Below are positions 45,287 to 55,588 of a stretch of 64,000 nucleotides of DNA, piece after piece. Where the stretch lies: positions 11,220,100 to 11,284,099 of the forward strand of contig CANTUZ010000025.1 of NCBI GenBank assembly GCA_947846985.1, written 5' to 3'. The notes under the pieces are model-generated. The model was not told where the DNA came from and made no database searches. It was given only the letters and a program-made list of their open reading frames with translations. The translations under genes and the position numbers were made by a program. Numbering within the stretch: position 1 is the stretch's first letter; each line of letters starts with the position of its first letter. The DNA comes from Fratercula arctica (taxonomy: Eukaryota; Chordata; Aves; Charadriiformes; Alcidae).

Positions 45287-47440
45287 GCCCCCTTTAGGTA
45301 CTGGAAGGCCGCTATAAGGTCTCCCCGGAGCCTTCTCTTCTCCAGGCTGAACAACCCCAACTCTCTCAGCCTGTCTTCATAGGAGAGGTGCTACAGCCCT
45401 CTGATCATCCTCGTGGCCCTCCTCTGGACTTGCTCCAACACGTCCATGTCCTTCTTATGTTAGGGACTCCAGAGCTGGATGCAGTACTCCAGGTGGGGTC
45501 TCACAAGAGCAGAGTAGAGGGGCAGCACCACCTCCCTCGACCTGCTGGCCATACTTCTTTTGATGCAGCCCAGGATGCAGTTGGCTTTATGGGCTGCGAG
45601 ATCACATTGCCAGCTCATGTTGAGCTTCTCATCAACTAACATCCCCAAGACCTTCTCCTCAGGGCAGTTCTCAATCCATTCTCCGTCCAGCCTGTATTTG
45701 TGCTTGGGATTGCCCTGACCCACATGCAGGACCTTGCACTTGACCTGGTTGAACTTCATGAGATTGGCATGGGCCCACCTCTCAAGCCTGTCCAGGTCCC
45801 TCTGGATAGTATCTTTTCCCTCCAGCGTGTCGACCACTCCACACAGTTTGGTGTCACCAGCAAACTTGCTGAGGGTTCACTCAATCCCACTGTCCATGTC
45901 AGCGACAAAGATGTTAAATAGTACCAGTCCCAGTACCAACCCCTGAGGAATGCCACTCATCACTGGTCACCACTCGGATATGGAGCTGTTGACCGCAACT
46001 CTTTGAGTGCAACCATCCAGCCAGTTCCTTATCCACTGAGTGGTCCATCTGTCAAATCCACGTCTCTACAATTTAGAGACAAGGCTGTTGTACAGGACGA
46101 TGTCAAATGCCTTGCATAAGTCCAGGTAGATGATGTCAGTTGCTCTTTACTTGTCCACCAACACTTTAATGCCGCTGTAGAAAGCCACCAAATTTGTCAG
46201 GCATAATTTGCCCTTAGTGAAGCCATGTTGGCTGTCACCAATCACCTCCTTATTTTCCACGTGCCTTAGCAGAGTTTCCAGGAGGATCTGCTCCATGATC
46301 TTGCTGGGCACAGAGGTGAGACTGACCGGCCTGTAGTTCCCTGGGTCTTCCTTTTTTCCCTTTTTAAAAAGTTGGGGTTATGTTTCCCCTTTTCCAGTCA
46401 GCGGGAACTTCACTGGACTGCCATGACTTCTCAAATATGATGGATAGTGGCTTAGCAACTTCATACACCAGTTACGTCAGGATCTGCGGATGTATCTTAT
46501 CATGTTCCCTGGACTTGTGCACCTTCAGGTTCCTCAGGTGGTCTCGAAACTGGTCTTCTCCTACAGCGGGCGGTTCTTCATTCTCACAGTCCCTGCCTTT
46601 GCCTACTGTGACTTGGACAGTGTGGCTAGAGCCCTTGCCGGTGAAGACTGAGGCAAAAAAGTCATTGAGTACCTCAGCCTTCTCCATATCCTGGGTGACC
46701 TGGTCTCCCGTTTCCTTCCAGAGAGGGCCCACATTTTCCCTTGTCTACCTTTTATCACTGATGTACCTGTAGGAGCTTTTCTTATTGCCTTTGATGTCCC
46801 TGGTCAGTTTTAACTCTATCTGTGTGTTAGCTTTCCTAACCTGATCCCTGACTGCTCAGACAATTTCTCTGTATTCCTCCCAGTCTACCTGTCCTTGCTT
46901 CCACCCTCTGTAGGCCTCCTTTTTGCTTTTGAGTGTGTCCAGGAGCTCCTTGTTCATCCATGCAGGCCTCCTGGTGTTTTTGCCCGACTTCCCCTTTGTT
47001 GGGATGCATTGCTTCTGAGCTTGGAGGAGGTGGTCCTTGAATATTAACCAGCATTTTTGGGCCCCTCTTCCCTCCAGTGCTTTATCCCAGGGAACGCTAC
47101 CAAGCAGATCTCTCAAGAGGCCACAGTCTGCTCTCCTGAAGTCTTGGGTAGTGATCTTGCTGTGCTCCCTCCTTGCCGCCCTAAGGATCTTGAGCTCCAC
47201 CATCTCATGGTCACTGCAGCCAAGGCTGCCCTTGAGCTTCACATTCCCCAGCAGCTCCTCCTTGTTGGCGAGAATAAGGTTCATAGCACCTCTCCTCGTT
47301 GGCTCCTCTGTCACTTGAAGAAGGAAGTGATCAATGCATTCCTGGAACCTCCTGGATTGCTTATGCCCTGCTGTGTTGTCCTTCCAACAGATATTGGGGT
47401 GGTTGAACTCCCCTATGAGGACCAGGGCTTGTGAACTTGG
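45287..47440 (-). mobile_element. CR1 LINE, main part (3' end lies at 42675-42985)
   Basis: Minus-strand CR1 from the end of the endonuclease (about 47440) through the RT to GGGGG at 45287, where the plus-strand ERVL interrupts it. The subfamily is close to the copy at 1-950. It overlaps in content with 47849-48130 of the next CR1, so the two are separate insertions. Confidence 0.9.
45287..47440 (-). pseudogene. CR1 ORF2 (endonuclease end + RT), heavily broken
   Basis: Readable blocks in order: GRDNTAGHK-like and [33 protein letters not shown] (endonuclease SDH box intact), [104 protein letters not shown], and KFAGDTK, where the first catalytic Asp of FADD is Gly. Many TAG/TGA stops and several frame changes. 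It encodes no working enzyme. Confidence 0.88.
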
Positions 47441-47671
47441 GGCTGCTCTTATCTGTCTACCAGAGGAAAGTATAGGGTGCTAATAGAAGATAAACACAAG
47501 TAAAATAAAATAAGCAAAAGTGACTAAAAAGATACAAGGATATGTCTGGCTTGGAAAGTCCTGAAGCTGGAATGATATATCCAGAAAATATTCTCACATT
47601 TCTGCCACAGATGCTGACTATGAAGATTTTGACAGGTGAATATGGCTACAAAGACAGATCTACTTTGTGTC
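47441..47671. other. Unassigned spacer between CR1 and LTR fragment
   Basis: About 230 bases that match neither neighbouring CR1 nor the LTR. Origin not recognised. Confidence 0.5.
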
Positions 47672-47848
47672 TGTTGTGGTTTTGGCCAAATTGGCCAATG
47701 GCCAGCGACAGATGCTCTCCCCCCACCTCTGGCACATGGAGAGGAGGAGAGATAAAGAGATTTATGAGTTTAGAAGGAACTAAACTACTTTAATGAAATA
47801 TTAATTACAAAATAAAAAGGAAATAATGAAATAGATACAGTATTGTAT
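47672..47848 (-). mobile_element. LTR fragment, type 3, U5/R side
   Basis: TGTTGTGGTTTTGGCCAAATTGG to ATAGATACAGTATTGTA matches 52154-52330 and the reverse complement of the end of 4632-5391. U3 is missing; the break runs straight into CR1 at 47849. Confidence 0.88.
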
Positions 47849-48769
47849 GGAGCCCATGAGCTCCACCATCTCACGGTCACTGCAGCCAAGGCTGCCCTTG
47901 AGCTTGACATTCCCCACCAGCCCCTCCTTGGTGGTAAGGGCAAGGTCCAGCATACTTCCTCTCCTCGTTGGCTCCTCTACCATTTGAAGAAGAAAGTTGT
48001 CATCGACACATTCCAAGAACTTCCTTGACTTCTTGTGCCCTGCTGTGTTGTCCCTCCAACAGATATTGGGGTGGTTGAAGTCCCCCATGATGACCAGGGT
48101 CTGCGAACGTGATGCCGCTCCTATCTGTCTATGGAGGGCCTCATCCGCTCTGTCATCCTGGTCAGGTGGCCTGTAGCAGACCCCCACTGTAATGTCACCT
48201 GCACCTGTGTTCCCTTTAATCTTGACCCATAAGCTCTCCATTGGGTCTTCATCCATCCCCAGGTGGAGCTCCATGCACTCCAGCTGTTCATTGACATAGA
48301 GGGCGACATCCCCTCCTCGTCTCCCCAGCCTGTCCTTCCTGAACAGTCGGTATCCATCCATTCCAACGCTCCAATCATAAGAGCCATCCCACCATGTCTG
48401 TGTGATGCACTGGAGGTGTGCGCATATCTCCAACTCTTCTTGCTCATTTCCCATGCTGTGTGCATTTCCATAGAGGCACTTCAGCTGGGCGCCTGATGAA
48501 GCTGTCTCACTGGCTGGAGCATTTGCTTTTCCTTCATGCTGCTCTTCGGGTGGTCTTCCTCTGGGGTGTTTTATCTGTGACTCCCCGGTTCCTATCTCCT
48601 CAGGAGCCCCTGTCTCGTCCCCATAAGACTTCAAGTGTGCTGCAGCATACCCAGCACATCTCGGAGCAACAGGCTGATGGCCTTCACTAGTGACCCATCC
48701 CTCAGACCTTGGAGCATCGCCCCTTGGCTTGTCACGAGCAAACCAGGTAGCATCCCCCTCCCCCAACAA
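47849..48769 (-). pseudogene. CR1 ORF2 N-terminal part: APE-type endonuclease
   Basis: About 300 open codons to the break at 47849. Visible: [69 protein letters not shown] and GCSDREMVEL. The last box is SDH in active APE endonucleases; the catalytic His is Arg here. After 47849 the frame runs into LTR sequence. It overlaps the end of ORF1 in another frame. Confidence 0.9.
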
Positions 48770-50019
48770 ACCAAGTTTAAAGCCTGGTCAATGAGCCCTG
48801 CTAGCTTATGAGCAAACACCCTCTTCCCCCTTTCAGAAAGATGAGCCCCGTCCAATTCCAACAAACCTGGTGCCGTGTAGGCCATCCCATTGTCGAAAAA
48901 CCCAAACCTGTGGCGGTGACACCAGCCATGGAGCCACGTGTTGATAGATTGCACACGTCTGTTTCTTACAGTGTCCCTGCCTGTAACTGGGAGAACAGAA
49001 GGAAAGATAACCTGTGCCCCAGATTCCCTTATTAACCTTCCCAAGGCCCTGAAGCCTCTCTTGATTGTTCTTGGGCTATGTGTTGCCACCTCGTCACCAC
49101 CCACGTGAAAGAGCAACAGCGGGTAGTAGTCGGAGGGCCAAACCAGGCTGGGAAGTTTTCAAGTGATATCCCTGACCCAGGCCTCGGGGTGGCAGCATAC
49201 TTCCCTACGAAGAAGGTCTGTCTGGCATACTGGGCCTTCTGTTCCCCTTAGAAAGGAGTCTCCTACTACTATAACCCGCCTCTTCTTCCTTGTGGAGGCA
49301 GTTTTTAAACGGGGGGTAGGCCTTGCTGGTCCTGGCAACTCTTCTGGTGTAGCCGAACCATCTTCCATACCATCCATGGGCTGGCCTACCTCCTTGAGAG
49401 CCTCATACCTATTATACAGAGGCACCTGGTTAGGGGATGTGGGCAAGGAGGAGGTTTGCTTGCCCCCCCTAGTACGGACTAGCCTCCATTCACTAGCCTC
49501 CTTTTGGCCACTGCCTTCAGTCTAGCAGGGGGAAGGTACCAGATCTCCTTCACCTCGGGGTTTTTTTGGTGGCTCTTCTGGTCTTTTACTCAGGGAGGTC
49601 AGAGTCTGATTCCACCAATCAATTTCTTTCTCACTCTCCCTAATGCTCCATAGCCTTTCTATTTCCTCTTTTAGCTCTGCTACCAGGCTGAGTAGATCAT
49701 CCACCTGGTCACACCTCACACAGCTGTCATCTCTTCTACCATTCACTAGCCCTGAGAGGTTAAGGCACTCCCTGCAGCCAGCGACCTGGGTGGCTGCATG
49801 CTTCCAGGGGAGATCAGTTTGTATGGCCACGTCTGCTCTGGCAAGTGCAGAAGACACAGGAAGCTGCATCTTTCGGGTAGAGATCAGGGCTAAGCTTCCC
49901 TCCCAAGCTTTCTGCACCCTTCCACGTGAACTGCCACGCCACGCCATGCTGCGCCACGCCCTGGTTGATATGCCACGCCCTGTTTGCCCATCCTGGTTGC
50001 TCGCGTTCCCTAGGGCCAC
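48631..50019 (-). pseudogene. CR1 ORF1 (Cys pairs, coil, SGNH-type esterase)
   Basis: One frame throughout, with two stops. Order: MQLPVSSALARADVAIQTDL, Cys pairs CREC and CVRC, helix VDDLLSLVAELKEEIERL, linker QVPLYNRYEALKEVG, esterase block I VIVVGDSFLRG (Ser nucleophile), LFHVGGDEV, and block V DGAHLSERGKRVFA (Asp-His). Stops are a TAG near 49522-49524 and a TGA near 49159-49161; the latter suits CpG decay. Known: the CR1 ORF1 esterase is of the SGNH fold and the N-terminal part probably binds RNA. Catalytic residues are preserved, but the frame is broken. Confidence 0.9.
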
Positions 50020-50237
50020 CTTTTAAGGGGGTGGGAGCTAGCCACTGTCGCTGATGCTGCTGCAGGCTCCGCCCCTGCCTCATCAGCCACTCTCACGCAA
50101 GCTCCCTGGGAGTCACTGCCGCTGCCCGGGCTTGTCGTGGCCTCAGAAAAACTCGGGAAAAGCCCCTTTTCACCATGATCACCTGGCTCCGCTGCCGATG
50201 TGCCAGCACCGGAGCTGTTTGTCTCGGCGAGTGACCC

Positions 50238-50714
50238 TTTCCACAGTACGTAAAAGTTGTGATTGGGCAGGGCCAGCTTGATTGGTAGATCCCCTGGTGT
50301 TAACTAACCTTTGCTAAATTTGTATTTCAGTGTTTGAAGGTCCCACCACCCATTGCTCTCAATGTAGTTTTTAACAGTCCATTGCATCGTTCTATCTTCC
50401 CAGAGGCTGGTGCACGATAGGGGATGTGATATACCCACTCAATACCATGCTCTTTGACCCAGGTGTCTATGAGGCTGTTTCAGAAATGAATCTCAATTCT
50501 CTCTGGGGTACCATGTCGACACAGAACTTGCTTTTCAAGGCCCAGGATAGTGTTCCAGGTAGTGACATGGGGCACAGGTTATGTTTCTAGCCATCCAGTG
50601 GTTGCTTCCACCATTGTGAGCACATGGCGCTTGCCTTGGAAGGTTTGTGGGAGTGTGATGTGGTTTGGGCTGGGTTGTCTGCTAAACTTACTAAATGTAA
50701 TCAATTTGCCCGGC
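50238..50714 (-). pseudogene. Copy D integrase core, degenerate
   Basis: Minus-strand integrase from after the zinc domain to the break. The KSDNGTHF region is shortened (the second catalytic Asp is lost in a small deletion near 50490-50500). About 40 unrelated bases lie near 50660-50695 after the first-Asp region. Ends at CCTTTCCACAGTACG, which continues at 42674 leftwards. Confidence 0.82.
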
Positions 50715-51545
50715 CTACCCATATTTATATTTCAACCATCGTCCTCCATACCAAAGAGGCTTTAACTGCTTGGCTTGCTTGATTGCAGCACATGTCTCAC
50801 ATTCATGGATAACCTGTGCAATAGTGTCCATGGTCAAGTCCACCCCTTGGTCATGGGCCCACCGAGCTATGAATACTTCACCCTTATGTTGCCAATCCAG
50901 ATCCACCTGAGCCAATTCAATCCTGGCAGCCCGATCCACCTGCTGGTTGTTCTGATGTTCTTCCGTGGCCCAACTCTTGCGTACGTGGGCATCTAGATGA
51001 CATACTTTTACAACCAGATTCCCTATCCGGGCAGCAATATCTTGCCATAGTTCAGCAGCCCAGATGGGTTTGCCTCTGCGCTGCCAGTTGCCCTGCTTCC
51101 ACTGCTGTAACCACCCCCACAGAGCATTTGCCACCATCCATGAATCAGTATGGAGACAGAGTACTGGCCATCTTTCTCGTTCAGCAATGTCTAAAGCCAG
51201 CTGGATGGTTTCACCTCTGCAAACTGGCTCGATTCACCTTGTCCTTCACTGGCTTCTGCAACTTGTCGTGTAAGACGCCACGCAGCAGCCTTCCACCTTT
51301 GATGTTGTCCTACAATCCGGCAGGACCCATCAGTGAACAGGGCATGTTTCTTCTAATTTTCTGGTAGTTTATTATACAGTGGGGCGTCTTTAGCATGCGT
51401 CACCTCCTCCTCTGGTGATATTCTGAAATCTTTACCTTCTGGACAGTAAATGATCCCTTCCAGAATTCCTGGGTGACTGGGGTTTCCCATTCGAGTTCAC
51501 TGTTTGATCAGTGCAATCCACTTACTCCATGTAGCATCAGTTGCA
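50715..51545 (-). pseudogene. Copy D RNase H and integrase N-terminus (inverted twin of 43027-43860)
   Basis: Near-identical, in reverse, to the plus-strand segment 43027-43860. It shares a TGA (51494 area), a TAG (51355 area), the deletion of the integrase His pair, and a frame change near 51210. An open stretch at 51137-50715 keeps MVANALWGWLQQWKQ and CETC. A small difference is a preserved G at 50882 that the plus-strand twin lacks. Confidence 0.88.
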
Positions 51546-52148
51546 TGATGTGTGGTGGGGACCCTTTCTTTGAACATCCAACCTAGCACCAGCAGTCGGG
51601 GTGCTAAGAGGAGCTGCGCTTCAGCACCAACCACCTCCGAAGCAGCTCGAATCCCTTCATATGCTGCCAATATCTCCTTTTCTGTTGGAGTGTAGCAGGC
51701 TTCGGATCCTCTGTATCCCTGACTCCAAAACCCTAGGGGTCGACCTCGGGTCTCCCCTGGTGCTTTCTGCCAGAGGCTCCAGGTAGGGCCATTCTCCCTG
51801 GCTGCGGTGTAGAGCACGTTTTTAACATCTTGTGACACCTTGACTGGGCCAAGGGCTACTGCATAAACTATTTCCTGTATAATTTCTTTAAGGGATTGTT
51901 GTTGCTCAGGGTCCCATTTAAAATTGTTCTTCTCGGTCACTTGATAGAGAGGGCTTACAATCAGACTGTAATCTGGGATATGCATCCTCCAAAAACCCAC
52001 AATGCCCAAGAAAGCTTGTGTTTCCTTTTGCTAGTCAGTGGAGATGTAGCTGCTATTTTGTTGATCACATCCATTGGGATCTGACGGCGTCCATCTTGCC
52101 ATTTTATTCCTAAAAACTGGATCTCCTGTGCAGGTCCCTTGACCTTAC
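51546..52148 (-). pseudogene. Copy D RT thumb/connection
   Basis: Open from 52009 leftwards: GFWRMHIPDYSLIVSPLYQV, WSLWQKAPGE, RPLGFWSQGYRGSEACYTP, LGWMFKERVPTTHH. No TGA in the DYSLIV stretch, unlike copy A. Ends at the solo LTR insertion. Confidence 0.88.
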
Positions 52149-52153
52149 TTCAT

Positions 52154-52874
52154 TGTCATGGTTTTGGCCAAGTTGGCCAATGGCTCGTGACAGATGCTCC
52201 CCCCCCACCTATCGCGCCAAGGATAGAGGGAGAAGAGATAAAGAGATTTATGAGTTTAGAAGGAACTAAACTATAATGAAATTAGTAATAAAATAAAAAG
52301 TAAATAATGAAATAGATACAGTATATACAAAACCGCATTAAGCTCCCAGGATGACATCACCAGCAGGCATTGGGGAAGTGCCAGACTTGACTCAGAGACG
52401 GGTGGGAACTGGATTCCAGAGCTGGAGTCAGGAACACATGGATCGGGATCAAAGGCAGATGAACAGACAGGGTCCTTCTCAGAAGTCAGCCACTGAAGAA
52501 AGAGGGCTGACCCTTTGATCCCTCAACTTTTATACTGAACATGGGGCAGATGGGATGGAATACCCCTGTTGGTCAGTTTTGGGTCACCTGTCCTGTCCGC
52601 TTCTCCCTGCAGGTGGGACCCGTCTACGCTTTTCTGTTTCTGACCCTCCAACGGGGCAAATAACGAAGTTAGCTGACCTTGGTTGTTATAGCAGTAAGTA
52701 TAAGCTGCTCTGCATACCATTCCTTGGCATTAACAATAAACATAGGTCTTATCACTCTGAGAATGAACAGTTTTCTGCACAATATGCTGTTAATTTCAGA
52801 GAGTTTTAAGAGGCTTAGCTAAGAAGTAAAATTACCAAACAGAAAGTTGTTTCTCTTTACCTCAAACCAGGACA
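52154..52874 (-). mobile_element. Nested solo LTR (type 3) with 5-bp target duplication
   Basis: On the plus strand TGTCATGGTTTTGG to CCAGGACA (721 bp), flanked by TTCAT (52149-52153) and TTCGT (52875-52879), which differ at one base. Removing it restores the ERVL RT sequence found uninterrupted in copy A (ACTTCGTTTTATGG). It has no internal part left. Same type as 4632-5391. Confidence 0.95.
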
Positions 52875-53362
52875 TTCGTTTTATGGCAAAGCCATAAACA
52901 TTTGGATTATTTTCTCCCTTTCTCATAAACTTCTGCTGTATTGCCCCACACGATGATGTCATCAATGTATTGCAGGTGTTCCAGAACTCCACCCTTCTCC
53001 AGGGCAGTCTGGATCAGTCCATGGCAAATGGTGGGGCTGTGTTTCCACCCCTGGGGCAGTCAATTCCAGGTGTACTGGATGCCCCTCCAAGTGAAAGCAA
53101 ACTGTGGCCTGCACTCTGCTGCCAAAGGGATTGAGAAGAACGCATTAGCAATGTCAATTGTAGCATACCACTTGTCTGCCTCTGACTCCAGTTCATATTG
53201 AAGTTTTAGCATGTCCAGCACAGCAGCACTCAGCAGTGGTGTGTCTTCATGCAGGCCACAATAGTCCACTGTTAGTCTCTGCTCTCCATTAGACGTTCGC
53301 ACTGGCCATATGGGGCTGTTAAAAGGTGAGTGAGTCTTGCTGATCACTCCTTGGGTCTCCAG
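52875..53362 (-). pseudogene. Copy D reverse transcriptase, fingers and palm
   Basis: Shows NSPIWPVRTSNGEQRLTVDY, TIDIANAFFSIPL, FAFTWRGIQYTWN and a YIDD box near 52960-52975, with frameshifts around 53010-53060 and 52920. Cut by the nested LTR on its C-terminal side. Confidence 0.87.
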
Positions 53363-53842
53363 TCAATGAATCAGCTTATGGATGGGAATCAGGGAGTCTC
53401 GGTTGGTGTGATATTGCCGCCAATGCACCGTTGTGGTAGCAATCAACACCTGTTGTTCATCTACCAGCAACAACCCCACAATAGAAGGGTCCTCCGAGAG
53501 ACCAGGCAAGGGAGACAGCTGTTTAATGTCCTCAGTCCATACAGCAGCTATACCAAAAGCCCACCAGTACCCTTTTGGGTCCTTGAAATACCCTCTCCTG
53601 AGGTAATCTATACCAAGGATGCATGGAGCCTCTGTGCCAGTCACAATGGGATGCTTCTGCCACTCATTCCCAGTTAGGCTCACTTCAGCTTCCAATACAG
53701 TTAAGTGTTGGGATCCCCCTGTTACTCCAGAAATACAAATGGGTTCTGTCCCTTTATAGTTTGATTGCACTAAGGTACACTGTGCACTGGTGTCTACCAA
53801 TGAGCTGGCATATGATGATGGTGCACTCTGTAGAAACTTCAT
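53363..53842 (-). pseudogene. Copy D protease and start of RT in one frame
   Basis: 159 open codons join protease (LVDTSAQCTL, with the active-site Gly changed to Ser; LGIDYLRRGYFKDPKG) to the RT N-terminus (QLSPLPGLSEDPSIVGLL). The absence of the extra G seen in copy A shows that protease and RT share a frame in this family. A deletion between gag and protease removed the gag end, coil and stop. Confidence 0.88.
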
Positions 53843-53845
53843 GGG

Positions 53846-54340
53846 TCAGGTACATTGGACTTCATCTGGATCTGTGGTTGACTGCAGGTTGTCATCCAGG
53901 TCAGGATAAATCAGCTCCCGCAAAGCCAGTTCCCTCAGGTACTGGATACCTCTCTCCATGATGGTCCACTTGCCTGGGTGACAGATAATATCTTCCTTGA
54001 AGGGATACCTTTCCTTTATGGCTAACAGAAGTTGCCTCCAGAGGTTGAGAGCTTGCGTTCTTTTTCCAATCACCTTGTCAATACCCCCTTCCCTTGAAAG
54101 AGATCCCAGCTGCTTGGCTTCTTCTAATTCCAAGCTACTGGACCCGTTATCTCAGCATCGGAGGAGCCAGGTGATAATTTGCCCACCTGGATGATGACTG
54201 AAATCTTTTTGTGTATCTCGCAGCTTGCCCAGGGATAAAGATCATGTGATTACCTCTGGTTCTTCCTCCTGTTCTTGTGATGACCCTGGTTCATTTTCAT
54301 CTTTTGCTAAGTGAACTGATTTTTTTGTGTATTTCTTCTT
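53846..54340 (-). pseudogene. Copy D gag, capsid-like part
   Basis: Visible: QLGSLSREGGIDKVIGKRTQ, LWRQLLLAIKERYPFKEDI, MERGIQYLRELALRELIY. The Trp-Arg of LWRQLL corresponds to a TGA in copy A, supporting C-to-T decay there. Frame breaks lie before and after. Confidence 0.85.
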
Positions 54341-54963
54341 CTATATAGGGATGACTGGTACTGGCACGGGTTGTTTCTCTGGTCCAGTAGCTGCAGTGCC
54401 CATCATGGGTTGTGGAGTAGCCATAGCACTCATCGTAGGGGTTGGAGTAGCCACAGCGCCTGTTGCTGGGGTTGGAGTAGCTGCAACGCTCATTGTGAGG
54501 GTTGTAATAGGTGCAGTACCCATCGTGGGGGTTGAAGTAGCTGCAGCACTCCTCAAGGGGGTTGGAGTAGTGTGCCCGCATTCGCACCGATGTTTAACCC
54601 TAAGCAAGACCTGAAACATATTCAGAAGCAATGAAGCACCTAGCAATAGAAGCATGCTGGTTTGAGCATCCCAAGGGTATTCAAAATTCTCAAATGCTAT
54701 TATAATCAGCCTGGAGGAGAAGGGGAAGGTGAAGGAAGGTGTCCCCCTCACAGATTGATTCTCCAAGGAGAAAAGGTAAAAAGTACCTGCACTACAAAGT
54801 ACGGAAAGATGATAATCTTAACCCATTTCCCAGGGATGATAAACAGCATATCAGGGAGCACATACAGCAGATAAGGTATTGCAAGACACAACCCTGAAAT
54901 CAAGCACAATAACTTTGAGAGCAAATAAATCAATGTTGTGACTATTAACCCAATACAATACAA
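54341..54963 (-). pseudogene. Copy D gag N-terminal part with hydrophobic leader
   Basis: 54963 to 54748 is a run of 71 codons made almost entirely of hydrophobic residues in three blocks (for example LIVTTLIYLLSKLLCLISGL, IPYLLYVLPDMLFIIPG, IIIFPYFVVQVLFTF). After a frame change, 54766 to 54341 continues with FENFEYPWDAQTSMLLLL, as in copy A, then six 10-residue repeats. Sequence identity to copy A in the leader is low, yet the hydrophobic pattern and position are kept. Confidence 0.78.
54387..54566. repeat. Six 30-bp tandem units in gag
   Basis: Units start with GTAG(C/T) and end GGTTGGA or similar, each coding ten residues rich in Thr, Pro, Ala and Met. Same position as the two-unit Ala/Pro repeat of copy A. 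Confidence 0.9.
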
Positions 54964-55029
54964 TGAATGCTTATGACAAATTTGTTCTAATGTGCTCTGA
55001 TCAAGTTTGTCATTATCTCAACCCTTCAT

Positions 55030-55047
55030 GGCCCACGTTGGGCGCCA
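55030..55047 (-). promoter_or_regulatory. Primer binding site, tRNA-Lys1,2-like (copy D)
   Basis: Reads TGGCGCCCAACGTGGGCC on the minus strand, 17 of 18 bases matching the Lys1,2 site, again 8 bases after the LTR. Confidence 0.88.
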
Positions 55048-55055
55048 AAAAGGAC

Positions 55056-55588
55056 TGTAGTGGTTTAACCACAGCCGGCAGCTAGGACCACACATCCACT
55101 TGCACAGTTCTCCCCCTTCCCACCCAGAAGGGTAGAGAGAGTCATAGAATCATAGAGTCATTTTGGTTAGAAGAGACCTTTAAGATCATCAAGTCCAACT
55201 GTTAGAGGAGAAGGGAAAGGAAAAAAACTTGTGGGTTGAGATAAAGACAATTTAATAGAAACAATAACAGAAAAGGAAAATAACAATAATGACACAAGTC
55301 ACTCTCACCACCCAGTGAATTGGCCCTGCCCTGAGCAGTGATTGCTGATTCCTCCTGCCAGCCAACCCCCATTTATATACTGAGCATGACATCTATGGTA
55401 CAAAATATTCCATTGGCCATTCCGTTGTTCTGTCTATACTCCTTCTCAGCTTCTATGGGAAGCTGAAAAGAGTCCTTAAAAAGCATAAACATCACTTAGC
55501 GACAACTAAAACAATATGCATTATTAGCATTCCTTTCACAGCAATCACTAGAAAGAAAATTAACTCTTTCCCAGCTGAAACCAGGTCC
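55056..55588 (-). mobile_element. 5' LTR of copy D (type 4)
   Basis: On the plus strand TGTAGTGGTTTAACC to CAGCTGAAACCAGG, with the last bases changed. TTTATATAC near 55371 fits a TATA box read on the minus strand. Contains a short CR1 tail (55139-55206). Confidence 0.85.
55139..55206 (-). mobile_element. CR1 3'-tail fragment inside the LTR
   Basis: TCATAGAATCATAGAGTCATTTTGG followed by AGAGACCTTTAAGATCATCAAGTCCAACT is the last 65 or so bases of a CR1, in minus orientation, inserted in the R/U5 part of the LTR. Confidence 0.85.

Larger units (their letters stand above)
47849..50237 (-). mobile_element. CR1 LINE with its 5' end: 5' UTR, ORF1 and endonuclease
   Basis: On the minus strand: GC-rich 5' UTR (50237 to about 50020), ORF1, start of ORF2 up to the end of the endonuclease. 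The RT and 3' end are absent because the LTR fragment follows. Its 5' end sits exactly where the split ERVL resumes (50238). It is one of only two CR1 copies here with 5' sequence. Confidence 0.9.
50238..55588 (-). mobile_element. ERVL-type provirus, copy D, right part with 5' LTR
   Basis: Minus-strand order: 5' LTR (55588-55056), primer binding site, gag, protease, RT (interrupted by a solo LTR at 52154-52874), RNase H, integrase to 50238, then, after the composite insertion, the integrase end at 42674-42434. Internal genes are homologous to copy A but clearly diverged, and the LTR is of another type (type 4). It is more decayed than copy A. Confidence 0.9.

Noticed and set aside
49522..50019. 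Host gene with Cys pairs and a leucine-rich helix
   Set aside because: The same order of motifs occurs at 10211-11560 and continues into the CR1 esterase domain, so it is CR1 ORF1.
54387..54566. Evenly spaced 30-bp repeats as a possible CRISPR array
   Set aside because: Units are contiguous without spacers, diverged, in frame with gag, and the genome is eukaryotic.
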